DNA from: Saccharofermentans sp.
GTDB lineage: Bacteria; Bacillota; Clostridia; Saccharofermentanales; Saccharofermentanaceae
Direction of reading: 5' to 3'
Assembly: GCA_024403715.1 (NCBI GenBank)
Contig: JAKSRJ010000025.1
Location: 1-35,246 of the forward strand
DNA length: 35,246 nt
The notes below the pieces were generated by a model. The model saw only the letters and a program-made list of their open reading frames with translations, made no database searches and had not been told where the DNA came from. Position numbers and translations under genes: made by a program. Positions 24,440 to 33,636 of the stretch are shown piece by piece (position 1 is the stretch's first letter; every line of letters begins with the position of its first letter).

Positions 24440-25368
24440 TTTATTTCCTTCTTATCCTTTACAATCATTGTTCCGATACCGCGTCTTGTAAACATCTCGA
24501 GGAGAATGCTGTGTGGAATTCTGCCGTCAATGATATGTGCTCTCTTAACGCCTCTTAGTACTGTATCGAGACATCCCTGAACCTTAGGAATCATACCACC
24601 AGTGATGATACCTTCGTCAACGCACTCCTTAATAGAAGCAACATCAAGTTGAGGGATCAATACCTTCTCGCCATCTTCTATCTCGCGAAGTACTCCGCGA
24701 ACGTCAGTTAAAGTGATGAGCTTGCTTGCCTTAAGAGCTACAGCAACTTCTGCTGCTACTGTATCGGCATTAATGTTATAGCTCTGACCATCTTTACCGA
24801 CACCGATAGGAGCGATAACAGGGATGTATTCGTCGTTAGCGAGCATCTCGATAACGTGAGTGTTAATCTTAGTAACTTTACCAACGAATCCGATATCAAT
24901 CTCGTTGCCGTTAGCATCAGTTGTCATCTTCTCTGCCTCGATAAGGTTGCCGTCAATACCACAGATACCGATAGCCTTGGCACCCTTGGAATTTAAAACA
25001 GAAACAATTTCTTTATTAGTTTTACCAATAAGAACCATCTGTGCGATAGACATTGTCTTCTCATCAGTATATCTAAGGCCATTAACGAAATGTGACTCAA
25101 CATTTACTTCCTTAAGCATGTTGTTGATATCAGGTCCGCCACCGTGAACGAGAATAGGGTTGATACCGATGTACTTAAGAAGAGTGATGTCGTCCATAAC
25201 GGACTGCTTCAAATCTTCGTTAACCATAGCGTTACCGCCGTACTTGATAACGATAGTCTGACCACGAAGACTTCTCATATAAGGAAGGGCTTCGATGAGA
25301 ATTGAAGCTCTATCGATTTTATCTTGCATCTCGCCTGATACTACAGGCATTTCTTTTTGATCTGCCAT
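24436..25368 (-). CDS. argB: N-acetylglutamate kinase
   Basis: ArgB phosphorylates N-acetylglutamate and is often the arginine-feedback point. The 310-residue protein has [22 protein letters not shown] and the nucleotide-binding TLTDVRGVL, then [27 protein letters not shown] near the end. The N-terminal helix before [10 protein letters not shown] is long enough for the arginine-sensitive hexameric type, but this is inference. It lies one base downstream of argC. Confidence 0.95.
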   Translation of the reverse strand: MADQKEMPVVSGEMQDKIDRASILIEALPYMRSLRGQTIVIKYGGNAMVNEDLKQSVMDDITLLKYIGINPILVHGGGPDINNMLKEVNVESHFVNGLRYTDEKTMSIAQMVLIGKTNKEIVSVLNSKGAKAIGICGIDGNLIEAEKMTTDANGNEIDIGFVGKVTKINTHVIEMLANDEYIPVIAPIGVGKDGQSYNINADTVAAEVAVALKASKLITLTDVRGVLREIEDGEKVLIPQLDVASIKECVDEGIITGGMIPKVQGCLDTVLRGVKRAHIIDGRIPHSILLEMFTRRGIGTMIVKDKKEIK

Positions 25369-25369
25369 A

Positions 25370-26446
25370 TTAAACTCCTCTAATCATCGCGCCTAAGGCG
25401 GTGTCTTCTTCAAAACCAAACATTACGTTGAATGCCTGAATAGCCTGCAAAGCTGCACCCTTACCAAGGTTGTCTTGTGCGGAGAAAAGCTTGATGAGGT
25501 CAGTCTCAGGATCGTATGCTCCATTGATGTCGATGTAGTTGCCGCCGTTAACAGCTTTAACATCAGGGAGTGTGCCTACAGGAAGTACTCTTACGAACTT
25601 CTCGTTCTTATAGTATTCCTCGAGTGCGTCGTGAACCTTCTGTGTAGTTACTTCGCCAAAGCTTGCGGATGGTCTTACATAGATAGATGCAAGCATACCT
25701 CTTCGAAATGGAGCTAGGTGTGGTGTGAAAGCAGCTTTGATTGTTCTACCAGTCTCATCTCCTGAGATGAAGCTTAACTGCTCATTAATCTCGGTTGTGT
25801 GTCTGTGACCTACTACGCCGTATGGCTTAAAAGCTTCATCGACCTCACAGTAAGAGTAGTCGAGCTTCTCCTTACGACCAGCACCTGTTACACCTGATGT
25901 AGCATCGATGATAATGCCGCTCTTCTCAATTAATCCAGCCTTAAGAAGTGGAGTTAAAGCTACGATGGAGCATGTAGGGTAGCAACCTGGATTAGCAACG
26001 AGCTTAGCTGTTTTAATCTGCTCTCTATATAATTCTGGAAGACCATAAACTGCATCCTTAAGAAGTTCAGGATGAGGGTGGTCTAGCTTATAAGACTTCT
26101 CATATGTATCTAGATTCTTATATCTGAAATCACCTGAGTGGTCGATAACTCGGCAACCACTGTCAAGAAGCTGTGGTACTGCTACGGAAGATACACCGTG
26201 TGGTAAAGCAGTGATAACAAGATCGCTTTCCTTGCCGATAACATCGTATGACACATCCTTAGTGCTAACGAGTTCTACATCGCAGATACCTCTGTATACA
26301 GGATAGATGTCTGAGAACTTCTGCCCCTTAAAGGATTCAGAAGTTAAGTACTTAATCTCTACACCTGGATGATTTACAAAGCCATGCACAAGCTCTGCTC
26401 CGACATAACCAGTACTACCAATAATGCTAACCTTAACAGTATTCAT
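25370..26446 (-). CDS. argC: N-acetyl-gamma-glutamyl-phosphate reductase
   Basis: ArgC reduces acetylglutamyl-phosphate to the semialdehyde using NADPH. The 358-residue protein starts [15 protein letters not shown] (dinucleotide fold), has the catalytic cysteine in [14 protein letters not shown], and has [11 protein letters not shown] near the substrate site. It is the first gene of the arg operon, with GGAGA before the ATG and a promoter about 85 bases upstream. Confidence 0.95.
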   Translation of the reverse strand: MNTVKVSIIGSTGYVGAELVHGFVNHPGVEIKYLTSESFKGQKFSDIYPVYRGICDVELVSTKDVSYDVIGKESDLVITALPHGVSSVAVPQLLDSGCRVIDHSGDFRYKNLDTYEKSYKLDHPHPELLKDAVYGLPELYREQIKTAKLVANPGCYPTCSIVALTPLLKAGLIEKSGIIIDATSGVTGAGRKEKLDYSYCEVDEAFKPYGVVGHRHTTEINEQLSFISGDETGRTIKAAFTPHLAPFRRGMLASIYVRPSASFGEVTTQKVHDALEEYYKNEKFVRVLPVGTLPDVKAVNGGNYIDINGAYDPETDLIKLFSAQDNLGKGAALQAIQAFNVMFGFEEDTALGAMIRGV

Positions 26447-26476
26447 AATATGTCTCCATATTTATTAATATAAATA

Positions 26477-26516
26477 ATAGATAACAATAATACGCTCCAA
26501 ATGAGCTGTTGTCTAT
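26477..26516 (-). other. Hairpin in the argC leader
   Basis: In the predicted 77-nt leader, ATAGACAACA pairs with TGTTATCTAT (one C-A mismatch), enclosing a GCTC-ATTTG-GAGC hairpin. No T run follows, so it is not a simple terminator. It could affect stability or translation of argC. Confidence 0.5.
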
Positions 26517-26526
26517 TTAATGAGTA

Positions 26527-26576
26527 TGCATTTTAGTGCATAAATATACATTTGTCAATTGCTTGGTATAAATGCA
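26527..26576 (-). promoter_or_regulatory. Cluster of ARG-box-like sites over the arg promoter
   Basis: The best site, TGCATAAATATACA (26537-26550), fits TGnAT-N4-ATnCA. TGCATTTTAGTGCA (26527-26540) fits with one change and shares four bases with it. A third site, at 26563-26576, has only one good half. They cover the -10, spacer and -35 of the argC promoter, as expected for repression by ArgR/AhrC. The sites are matched by eye. Confidence 0.55.
26530..26558 (-). promoter_or_regulatory. Promoter of the arginine operon
   Basis: On the minus strand TTGACA (26558-26553), a 17-base spacer and TAAAAT (26535-26530). It resembles the histidine operon promoter, which has identical hexamers and spacing. 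Confidence 0.85.
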
Positions 26577-26696
26577 CAAACTGGAAAATAATTAATGTGC
26601 AATAAGTCAAAAAGGTTCCAAAATAAGCCTTATATACGCACAAAACACACCTGTTTTTTTTGGCAAGTTTGTCAGATAGATGTGTTTGGGTGGCTT

Positions 26697-26705
26697 TGAT
26701 ATTAT
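26697..26705 (+). promoter_or_regulatory. Extended -10 for the ABC ATPase gene
   Basis: TGATATTAT is an extended -10 box about 43 bases before the ATG. No clear -35 is seen. A short hairpin AAAACA-CACC-TGTTTT with a T8 run lies upstream at 26642-26661. It may separate this unit from antisense transcription and is otherwise unexplained. Confidence 0.4.
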
Positions 26706-26747
26706 ATTCGCATAAAAGCCGACAAGGCATTTACGGAGGTTTTGAAA

Positions 26748-27863
26748 ATGGCAAGTTTATCTTTCCAGCATGTTTACAAGAAGTATGACGGCGGCGTTGT
26801 TGCTGTATCTGACTTCAACCTTGAAGTAGCTGATAAGGAGTTCGTTATCCTCGTTGGTCCTTCTGGTTGTGGTAAGTCTACAACACTCAGAATGCTCGCT
26901 GGTCTCGAAGATATTTCCGAGGGTGAGATTTATATCGAGGATCGTCTCATTAACGACGTTCTTCCTAAGGACAGAGATATCGCGATGGTTTTCCAGAACT
27001 ACGCTCTCTATCCACACCTTACAGTTCGTGAGAACATGGCTTTCTCCTTGAAGCTCAAGAAGATGCCTAAGGCAGAGATTGACAAGCGTGTAGCTGAGGC
27101 AGCTAAGATCCTCGAGATCGAGCACCTCCTCGAGAGAAAGCCAAAGGCTCTCTCCGGTGGTCAGAGACAGAGAGTTGCTCTCGGACGTGCTATCGTTCGT
27201 GATCCTAAGGTCTTCCTCATGGACGAGCCTCTCTCCAACTTGGACGCTAAGCTCCGTGTTCAGATGCGTGTTGAGATCACAAAGCTCCACCACAGACTTA
27301 AGACAACATTCGTATACGTAACACACGATCAGACAGAGGCTATGACAATGGGTACTCGTATCGTTGTTATGAAGGATGGTTTCATCCAGCAGGTTGACTC
27401 CCCAACAGAGCTCTACGATAACCCTATCAACACATTCGTTGCTGGATTTATCGGTATGCCTCCAATGAACTTCATCAATGCTACAATCAACGTTGATGGT
27501 TCTGATGTATACGTAACATTCGAGAATGTTACAGTTAAGCTCCCAGATCGTTATGCAGTTGAGGAAGTTATGGAGCGCGATGGCCAGGAAGTTATCTTCG
27601 GTGTTCGTCCTGAGGCTATCACAGATGAAGCTACATACGTAACAGATCACCCTGAGACAGCTTTCAACGCTGACGTTGACGTCGTTGAGATGCTCGGTGC
27701 TGAGACATACCTCTACGTTACAGTTAATGGCTCTTTGCCACTCACATGTAGAGTTGACCCTACAACATCTCAGTCTACTGTTGGTCAGGTTGTTGATCTC
27801 GCTATCGATACAAACCGTATCCACCTCTTTGATAAGGATACAGAGCAGAGCATCATTTCCTGA
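26748..27863 (+). CDS. Sugar ABC transporter ATPase, MsmX/MsmK/UgpC type
   Basis: This is an ATP-binding subunit for importers of sugars. Of 371 residues, 1-235 are the ABC domain: Walker A GPSGCGKST (37-45), Q-loop Q83, signature LSGGQ (135-139), Walker B VFLMDEP (155-161) and switch His in YVTHDQTEAM. Residues 236-371 are the TOBE-type regulatory domain of the MalK group. I chose ATG 26748, 7 bases after GGAGGT, over an in-frame TTG at 26742. No permease or binding-protein genes are adjacent, and a terminator follows at once. It is therefore probably a shared ATPase serving several transporters, like B. subtilis MsmX. Leucine codons are mostly CTC, as in the ribosomal genes here, which suggests strong expression. 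Confidence 0.92.
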   Translation: MASLSFQHVYKKYDGGVVAVSDFNLEVADKEFVILVGPSGCGKSTTLRMLAGLEDISEGEIYIEDRLINDVLPKDRDIAMVFQNYALYPHLTVRENMAFSLKLKKMPKAEIDKRVAEAAKILEIEHLLERKPKALSGGQRQRVALGRAIVRDPKVFLMDEPLSNLDAKLRVQMRVEITKLHHRLKTTFVYVTHDQTEAMTMGTRIVVMKDGFIQQVDSPTELYDNPINTFVAGFIGMPPMNFINATINVDGSDVYVTFENVTVKLPDRYAVEEVMERDGQEVIFGVRPEAITDEATYVTDHPETAFNADVDVVEMLGAETYLYVTVNGSLPLTCRVDPTTSQSTVGQVVDLAIDTNRIHLFDKDTEQSIIS

Positions 27864-27885
27864 TAGAATTACTCTCCAGAGTTGT

Positions 27886-27922
27886 AAGGACCGGTTGGGA
27901 TTTTCCCGCCGGTCCTTTTTGT
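27886..27922 (+). terminator. Strong terminator after the ABC ATPase gene
   Basis: AAGGACCGG (27886-27894) pairs with CCGGTCCTT (27909-27917), with an inner GGGA/TCCC pair, followed by TTTTTG. Confidence 0.95.
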
Positions 27923-27952
27923 TGCTCTTTTGTGGCAATTAAGTTATATGCG

Positions 27953-27981
27953 TTGAATAATTCTAACTAAAAATATATTAT
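27953..27981 (+). promoter_or_regulatory. Promoter of the regulator-ftsEX operon
   Basis: TTGAAT (27953-27958), a 17-base spacer and TATTAT (27976-27981). The predicted start near 27988 leaves a leader of about 38 bases. Confidence 0.65.
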
Positions 27982-28025
27982 TAATATGTATATTAATGCT
28001 CGGGTATCAGAAAGAGGAACCTTTT

Positions 28026-29126
28026 ATGGAAGAAATTAAAAAGTGCATACACCAAGCCTCCGCTATCCTGAATGTAGAAGCGGGAGTAATGGACACAAAT
28101 GGTCTTATCATCGCTTCAACAGACGCTAAGAAGGAAGGCGATACAGATTCTGCGTCCCGTGCAGTTATGTTAAGTGAGGATACATTCTCATTAACATCTG
28201 ACAAGATTTACATGAAGATTGTAATGCTTGATCAGGTTCGTTATATCGCTTATATCAACAGCACTGATGCAGGCAGTAGAACTAACCTTTCGCTTCTTGG
28301 AGAATGGATTAAGGCTACTGTTAAAGAGCACGGTAGTGATGCTGAGAAGGAACTTTTCACAAAGAGTGTCCTTCTTGAGAATGAGCTTCCTGGTGAGATT
28401 CCAATTAAGGCTAGAGAGTTTAAGATTAACTGCAACGAGCCTCGTCTTGTAATTGTAGTAAGAACAGATGCAGATGATGGAGTTCATACACTTGATATCT
28501 TACAGAATGTATACGGTGATGTTCAGAATGCTTCAGTAATGGCTATGGACGAGACAACTTCAATTATTGTTCTCGATGTTGCTGATGAGATTTCTAGCGA
28601 TCATGATGCATTTATGGATTCTACATCTCAGGCTATTCTCGATAGCCTTAATAACGAAGGTATCACAGCTTATATTGGTGTTGGTTCCTTTGTTTCTACT
28701 TTCCAGCAGATTGCAAAGAGTTACAGAGATGCAATGCTCGCTTTGCGTGTTGGTAAGATTTTTGATAAAGGTAATTACATTTCCAAGTACTATCAGTTAG
28801 GTCTTGGAAGACTTATTTATCAGTTACCATATAACCTCTGTCAGATGTTTATCGAAGAGGTTTTCCCTAATGAGGCATATAGATCCTTGGATGAAGACAC
28901 ACTTGCTACTATCGAGTGTTTCTTTGCCAATAACCTTAACGGCTCTGAGACATCAAGAGAACTCTACGTTCATAGAAATACTCTTGTTTATCGTCTTGAT
29001 AAGGTTAAGAAGAATACAGGTCTTGACTTAAGATCTTTTGATGATGCGGTTCAGTTTAAGATGGCATCTATGGTAAGAACTTATGTTGAATACCTTGAGA
29101 GTTCAAGGGATAACAAGATTAGATGA
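28026..29126 (+). CDS. CdaR/PucR-family transcriptional regulator
   Basis: This 366-residue protein has the C-terminal PucR-type helix-turn-helix (about 303-360) with the signature SRELYVHRNTLVYRLDKVKKNTGLDL. The N-terminal region (about 1-105) has NVEAGVMDTNGLIIASTDAKKEGD, reminiscent of the sugar-diacid-recognition domain of CdaR but diverged, so its ligand is unknown. The middle part (about 120-270) fits the GGDEF-like domain of this family only loosely. I chose ATG 28026, just after GAGGA, over an in-frame ATG at 27996. The stop overlaps the ftsE ATG (ATGA), so the regulator is translationally coupled to a cell-division/wall-hydrolase module, an unusual setting for a family known for carbon catabolism. 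Confidence 0.82.
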   Translation: MEEIKKCIHQASAILNVEAGVMDTNGLIIASTDAKKEGDTDSASRAVMLSEDTFSLTSDKIYMKIVMLDQVRYIAYINSTDAGSRTNLSLLGEWIKATVKEHGSDAEKELFTKSVLLENELPGEIPIKAREFKINCNEPRLVIVVRTDADDGVHTLDILQNVYGDVQNASVMAMDETTSIIVLDVADEISSDHDAFMDSTSQAILDSLNNEGITAYIGVGSFVSTFQQIAKSYRDAMLALRVGKIFDKGNYISKYYQLGLGRLIYQLPYNLCQMFIEEVFPNEAYRSLDEDTLATIECFFANNLNGSETSRELYVHRNTLVYRLDKVKKNTGLDLRSFDDAVQFKMASMVRTYVEYLESSRDNKIR

Positions 29127-30391
29127 TAAAGTTTAAAGACGTTCATAAGACTTACAAAAACACAGGAGTTAATGCTCTTAAGGGTGTATCTTTCCTGATT
29201 GATGATGGAGAATTTGTTTTCATTATCGGTAAGTCTGGTTCTGGTAAGTCCACAATTATGAAATGCATTAACTGTGAGGAAAAGCCTACAGAGGGTGCAG
29301 TTTATATCGATGGTTTTGATATTTCTGATATGCCAAGAGCTCTCGTACCAACATTAAGACGACAGATTGGTATGATTTTCCAGGACTTTAGATTGATAGA
29401 ATCTAAGACTGTCTATGAGAATATTGCTTTCGCAGGTGAGATAATCGGAATCAATAAGTCTGAGCTTCGCCAGAAGGTTCAGGTTTGTCTTAATATCGTA
29501 GGATTAAAAGAGAAGGTAGACGCATATCCACAGGAATTGTCCGGTGGTGAGCAGCAGCGAGTTGCTATTGCCCGTGCGATGATTTCTAATCCTAAGGTCA
29601 TTGTTGCTGATGAGCCTACAGGTAACCTCGATCCAGAAACATCTGAAAATATTATGGGCCTCCTTCTCGATATCAATAGAGCTGGTACTACAGTAATTGT
29701 ATGTACTCACGATGCTAATCTTGTAGATAGAATGAAGAAGAGAGTAATCGAGATTGAAGGTGGTCTCGTTATTAGAGATAAGGAAGATGCTGCATACTTG
29801 GAAGAGACAGCAGATCCTTATGCTGAGATTCCGCTAGGTGGTATTGCCTTTGGTGATGATGCTGATTATCGTACGGATTTTGATGAAGACACGTATAACG
29901 TACCTAATGAGCAGCCGGATTTCTACTTTGGAGAGACTCCAAAAAATGTACAGGCAGCAGCGCCAGTCATAGTTCCGGTCGCACCAACACCAGCTCCAGC
30001 CCCTATAGCTTCGGCACCAGAGCCTTCCATTGCTGAGATTCCAGTTAGTGAGCTTCCTGTTGAAGCAGTTGCTCCTGCAAAGACTTCTATAGAAGAGATT
30101 CCAGTAGAAGAGGCAGTTGTTGAAGAAACTACTGTTAATCCTACTTCGATTGAGGAGATACCGGTTCCTTCATTTTCTGATGCATTGAATGAACCCAGAG
30201 TAGAGGATTTTTCCAGAGAGGAAAAGCCTATAATCGAAGAACTCCCTGTCGAGAATTTGCTCTTTGCAGATGAAGCAAAGGTAGAGAAAGTGCCTTCTGC
30301 TACGGAAGACGATGATGACGAGGATGATAGCTGGATTTCTAAAATTCGCATGGATGATATCGACCTCGATATTCAGGAGGATGACGAGTGA
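29123..30391 (+). CDS. ftsE: Cell-division ATPase FtsE with ~195-residue disordered tail
   Basis: FtsE is the ATPase of the FtsEX complex, which transmits ATP hydrolysis through FtsX to outside peptidoglycan hydrolases. Residues 1-225 are a full FtsE: Walker [10 protein letters not shown] (36-44), Q87, signature LSGGEQQ (139-145), Walker B VIVADEP (159-165) and H196. Usual FtsE ends there, at about 228 residues, but here a tail runs to residue 422. It is Pro/Ala/Glu-rich, with a repeated motif SIEEIPV or close variants (302, 322, 342, 370), then a run of acidic residues (395-402) and a conserved-looking end [16 protein letters not shown]. FtsX starts at its stop codon. The tail is cytoplasmic and may bind partners. 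Confidence 0.93.
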   Translation: MIKFKDVHKTYKNTGVNALKGVSFLIDDGEFVFIIGKSGSGKSTIMKCINCEEKPTEGAVYIDGFDISDMPRALVPTLRRQIGMIFQDFRLIESKTVYENIAFAGEIIGINKSELRQKVQVCLNIVGLKEKVDAYPQELSGGEQQRVAIARAMISNPKVIVADEPTGNLDPETSENIMGLLLDINRAGTTVIVCTHDANLVDRMKKRVIEIEGGLVIRDKEDAAYLEETADPYAEIPLGGIAFGDDADYRTDFDEDTYNVPNEQPDFYFGETPKNVQAAAPVIVPVAPTPAPAPIASAPEPSIAEIPVSELPVEAVAPAKTSIEEIPVEEAVVEETTVNPTSIEEIPVPSFSDALNEPRVEDFSREEKPIIEELPVENLLFADEAKVEKVPSATEDDDDEDDSWISKIRMDDIDLDIQEDDE

Positions 30392-31284
30392 GTATAAAGA
30401 CTTTTTTCAATTCAATTAAAGAAGGCTTTACTGGCATCAAGCGCCATCCCTTCGTTACGATAGCAACTTTTACAACTATTTTGTTGATGCTAATCATCTT
30501 AAGTATCTTCTTTGTATTCTCTATTAATGCTAGAGCGATTATGAAGAAACTCAGCCAGCAGCCTCCTATTGAGGTATATATGAAGCTTCAGGTTACTGAA
30601 GATGAACTTATGCAGACAGAAGGCATTATTGCTGCTGATACTAATATTATTGAATACGTAAGACGAAGCCCTGAAGAGAACTACTATAACTTCAAGACTA
30701 ATCTTGGTGATAGTCAGTCTATCTTAGATCAGTTCGACTATAATATGTACCTTCCATATACATTTAGCGTAAGAATTACAGACCCATCTTTGAGCGAAGA
30801 GGTTTTGGCTAAGCTTGAGACTTTGCCTGGTGTAGCTAAGGTATCTCATGAGAGCCGAGTAATGGATGTATTGGAAAAGGCAGAGAACTACGTTAACTTG
30901 GGAACAGTAGTTGCTTCTATATTCTTATTTGTAATAACACTCTTTATTATCTCAACCATGGTAAGAATCTCTGTTTATTCCAGAGCAGATGAAATTGAGA
31001 TTATGAAGTTTGTTGGTGCTACCAACACATATATCAGAATGCCTTACGTAATTGAAGGTGCGATAATTGGACTTTTCAGTGCTATCGGTGCATGGGGAAT
31101 CACAATTGTTGCTTATAGAATTATCTATGCCAGAGTAATGACTAATGTAGCATTAGATAGTTTCTACGCTCTTATCCCAACAAGAAGCTTGATGTGGGTT
31201 ATTATGACAATCATTCTTCTCACAGGTGTTTTGATTGGTGGTATTGGTAGCGGAATTTCTGTAAGAAAGTATATTAAGGTTTAA
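30388..31284 (+). CDS. ftsX: Cell-division membrane protein FtsX
   Basis: FtsX is the permease-like partner of FtsE. The 298-residue protein has a cytoplasmic N-terminal helix ([20 protein letters not shown]), a first membrane segment (about 22-46), a large outside loop (about 47-165) that binds hydrolase coiled coils, and three more membrane segments near 172-195, 222-245 and 268-290. NEIMKFVGATN-like sequence (EIEIMKFVGATNTYIRMP) is the family signature. The start is GTG overlapping the ftsE stop, after GGAGGATG. Confidence 0.93.
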   Translation: MSIKTFFNSIKEGFTGIKRHPFVTIATFTTILLMLIILSIFFVFSINARAIMKKLSQQPPIEVYMKLQVTEDELMQTEGIIAADTNIIEYVRRSPEENYYNFKTNLGDSQSILDQFDYNMYLPYTFSVRITDPSLSEEVLAKLETLPGVAKVSHESRVMDVLEKAENYVNLGTVVASIFLFVITLFIISTMVRISVYSRADEIEIMKFVGATNTYIRMPYVIEGAIIGLFSAIGAWGITIVAYRIIYARVMTNVALDSFYALIPTRSLMWVIMTIILLTGVLIGGIGSGISVRKYIKV

Positions 31285-32639
31285 TGAAAGACTTTATTAA
31301 TAAACATATTAGACATATCACATCTGTTCTTGTAGCTTTGGTAATTACAGGAATGTTTAGTAGTGCTGCTTTGGTACTAAGAAAGCCAGTAGTTGTTTGT
31401 GCTTCTGATAATCTAATTCAAACTATTGAGATTTTCCGTCGCGATACAGAGGATGAGCTCGAGCAAAGAAGAAGAGAAAGAGATAATACTTCTGCTCAAG
31501 CAGCTGCAGCAGCAGCTATGGTTGCTTCTTTGTCTGGAGAGCAGAGCCGACTCACAGGAGAACTTGAAGAACTTAATGCTCTTTCAGAGGAACAGCGTGC
31601 TCAGTATGAGATTATCGCTTCTCAGCTTGCAGCAGCTCTTCTTGCACGTGCTGAGGCTTTGGACGTTTACATTCAGGCTCAGGATAACCTAGCAGCGACG
31701 GAGCTTATGTTCCAAGAAAGACTCGCGGTTATGTTTGAATATCAGAATAAATCTGCATTAGAGGTTTTACTTGAATCTGATAGTATCGCCGGCTTTTTTA
31801 CTAACATGGAAATCATTTCTTTGATTGCCGAGGCTGATGATCAGGCTGTTAATCAGATGACAGTAGCACTAGATGATGCAAGAGCTCAGGAAGAATATGC
31901 TTTGCAGCAAGCTGACGAAATGCAGGCAATCGCAGATGAGAAGCAGGCTCAGTTAGATGAGCTTGAAGCTAGAATTGGTGTTACGACTGCTGCATTGGAT
32001 GATGTAGCTTGTGAGTTAGATTCATGGACCGCTCAGGAAATGTCTTTGGAAGCTATTGCAGCGTCTCTTGACCAGCAGATACTAGATCTTCAGAATCGTT
32101 ATGCAGCAGAGCAGGCAGCCGCAGCAACTTCAACCACAACTATAGCAACAGAAACAGAAACTAATCCTGATGCTACTTCGACTCCAACACCAACTCCTGC
32201 GCCAACACAGACGTCTTCTTCAGCTAGTGGAGTATCTCTTTCTTGGCCAACATGGTGTCATACAATTACATCTAGTTTTGGCTATCGTGTTCATCCTATT
32301 TATGGTGATAGAAGATTCCACTCTGGTGTTGATATCGGAGCAGGCTTCGGAGATACAATTATGGCTGCAGGGTCTGGTACTGTAATTTATGTTAACTATC
32401 CATATCCAAATTCCAATTATGGTGGATCTGGTTATGGTAACTATTTTATTATTGATCACGGAAATGGAGTTACTACTCTTTATGCTCATTGCCAGAGTAT
32501 TAGCGTAAGTAACGGTCAATCTGTATCTGCAGGTCAGGCTGTAGGTACTGTTGGTTCTACTGGTGGCTCCACAGGTGCACATCTCCATTTCGAGGTTAGA
32601 GTTAATGGAGACAGAGTAGATCCTCTGGGCTGCATCTGA
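31284..32639 (+). CDS. Secreted coiled-coil M23 peptidoglycan endopeptidase
   Basis: This 451-residue protein has an N-terminal membrane anchor or signal (about 12-38). A long coiled coil follows (about 45-280, rich in Glu, Gln, Ala), then a Thr/Pro linker (281-315) and a LytM/M23 domain (about 320-448). Zinc ligands are complete: H346 and D350 in HSGVD and H435 in HLHFE, with H402 in YAHC, so the enzyme should be active. The gene overlaps the ftsX stop by one base. The layout matches FtsEX-controlled hydrolases (EnvC, PcsB, CwlO functional class), in which the coiled coil docks on FtsX. The partnership is strongly implied by context. Confidence 0.92.
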   Translation: MKDFINKHIRHITSVLVALVITGMFSSAALVLRKPVVVCASDNLIQTIEIFRRDTEDELEQRRRERDNTSAQAAAAAAMVASLSGEQSRLTGELEELNALSEEQRAQYEIIASQLAAALLARAEALDVYIQAQDNLAATELMFQERLAVMFEYQNKSALEVLLESDSIAGFFTNMEIISLIAEADDQAVNQMTVALDDARAQEEYALQQADEMQAIADEKQAQLDELEARIGVTTAALDDVACELDSWTAQEMSLEAIAASLDQQILDLQNRYAAEQAAAATSTTTIATETETNPDATSTPTPTPAPTQTSSSASGVSLSWPTWCHTITSSFGYRVHPIYGDRRFHSGVDIGAGFGDTIMAAGSGTVIYVNYPYPNSNYGGSGYGNYFIIDHGNGVTTLYAHCQSISVSNGQSVSAGQAVGTVGSTGGSTGAHLHFEVRVNGDRVDPLGCI

Positions 32640-32660
32640 TTTTTCAAGAAGGTTATTAAA

Positions 32661-33584
32661 ATGGACGAGAGATATTATGCTTCCGGTATGCCAACTGATG
32701 AGCGAGAAGATCATCTAGTAAGAGCGATTGCTCTTAAAGGTCATGTAAAGTGTGTTGCAATTAACACCACAGCTTCAGTTGAGAAGGCCAGATTAATCCA
32801 TAACACTACCAATAGTGCTACAGCTGCTCTTGGACGTTTTATTACTGGATCTTTACTTATCGCAGAGAGCTTAAAGAATGATTCAGATACTCAGACTACA
32901 ATTATCAGATGCGATGGTCCTCTTAAGGGAATGACTTGCGTATGTGATAGTCACGGTAATGCTCGTGCATATCCAATGGAGTCTCAAATTGAAACTACAT
33001 ACCACCGTCCGGGTAAGATTAATGTCGGAGAGGCAGTAGGCAAGGGTTCCTTAACTGTAATTCGTGATGTTGGCCTTAAGGAGCCATATTCAGGTTCAGT
33101 AGAATTAATCTCAGGTGAGATTGCTGAAGATTTTACATACTATCTTGCTTCTTCAGAGCAGACACCTTCAATAGTTGCATTGGGTGTATTGATTAATGAA
33201 GGCAAAGTAGTACATGCTGGCGGAATGATGATCCAGATGATGCCAGGTTTTACAGAAGAAGACTTAGCGTATGTTGAGAAGAGAGCTAATGGAGGTTTCC
33301 CAGATATTACTTTCTTAATGGAAGAAGGCTTTTCTCCAGCTAAGATTCTCGATTTGTTTATGGGTGATCCTGATATTGAGTATTTAAATGGATATCCAGT
33401 TGGTTTTAATTGCCCATGTTCTAAGGAAAGAATGCTTGGTGGTCTAGCTACTCTTGGTAGATCTGAATTATATCTAATGATAAAAGAAGGAAAAGACATA
33501 GAGACTGTATGTCACTTCTGTGGAAGTAAATATGCTTTTACAGCTTCAGATATGAAGGCAATTCTCGACGAAAAGCTGGGCTGA
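32661..33584 (+). CDS. hslO: Redox-regulated chaperone Hsp33
   Basis: Hsp33 is a cytosolic holdase activated by oxidation of zinc-bound cysteines. The 307-residue protein has the four Cys (C251 and C253 in CPC, C284 and C287 in CHFC) near the C-terminus, and the N-terminal LVRAIALKGHVK core. The ATG follows AAGAAGG, 21 bases after the M23 gene, so it may share the ftsEX transcript. A weak hairpin follows. Confidence 0.94.
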   Translation: MDERYYASGMPTDEREDHLVRAIALKGHVKCVAINTTASVEKARLIHNTTNSATAALGRFITGSLLIAESLKNDSDTQTTIIRCDGPLKGMTCVCDSHGNARAYPMESQIETTYHRPGKINVGEAVGKGSLTVIRDVGLKEPYSGSVELISGEIAEDFTYYLASSEQTPSIVALGVLINEGKVVHAGGMMIQMMPGFTEEDLAYVEKRANGGFPDITFLMEEGFSPAKILDLFMGDPDIEYLNGYPVGFNCPCSKERMLGGLATLGRSELYLMIKEGKDIETVCHFCGSKYAFTASDMKAILDEKLG

Positions 33585-33595
33585 GGCCTTTATTC

Positions 33596-33612
33596 TTGGG
33601 CATTTTGCCCAA
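33596..33612 (+). terminator. Weak hairpin after hslO
   Basis: TTGGGC (33596-33601) pairs with GCCCAA (33607-33612) around ATTTT. No T run follows, so termination is doubtful. Confidence 0.35.
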
Positions 33613-33636
33613 ATTCATAAAAAGTTTAAAAAAAGC

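Noticed and set aside
26642..26661. Short hairpin with T8 run upstream of the ABC ATPase gene as a real terminator.
   Set aside because: The stem is only 6 AT-rich pairs and no plus-strand gene lies upstream to terminate. I mention it only in the promoter note.
26757..27938. A 393-codon open frame on the minus strand opposite the ABC ATPase gene.
   Set aside because: It is a shadow created by the biased codon use of a highly expressed gene. It has no ribosome site, is Cys/Asn/Leu-rich and shows no recognisable domain.
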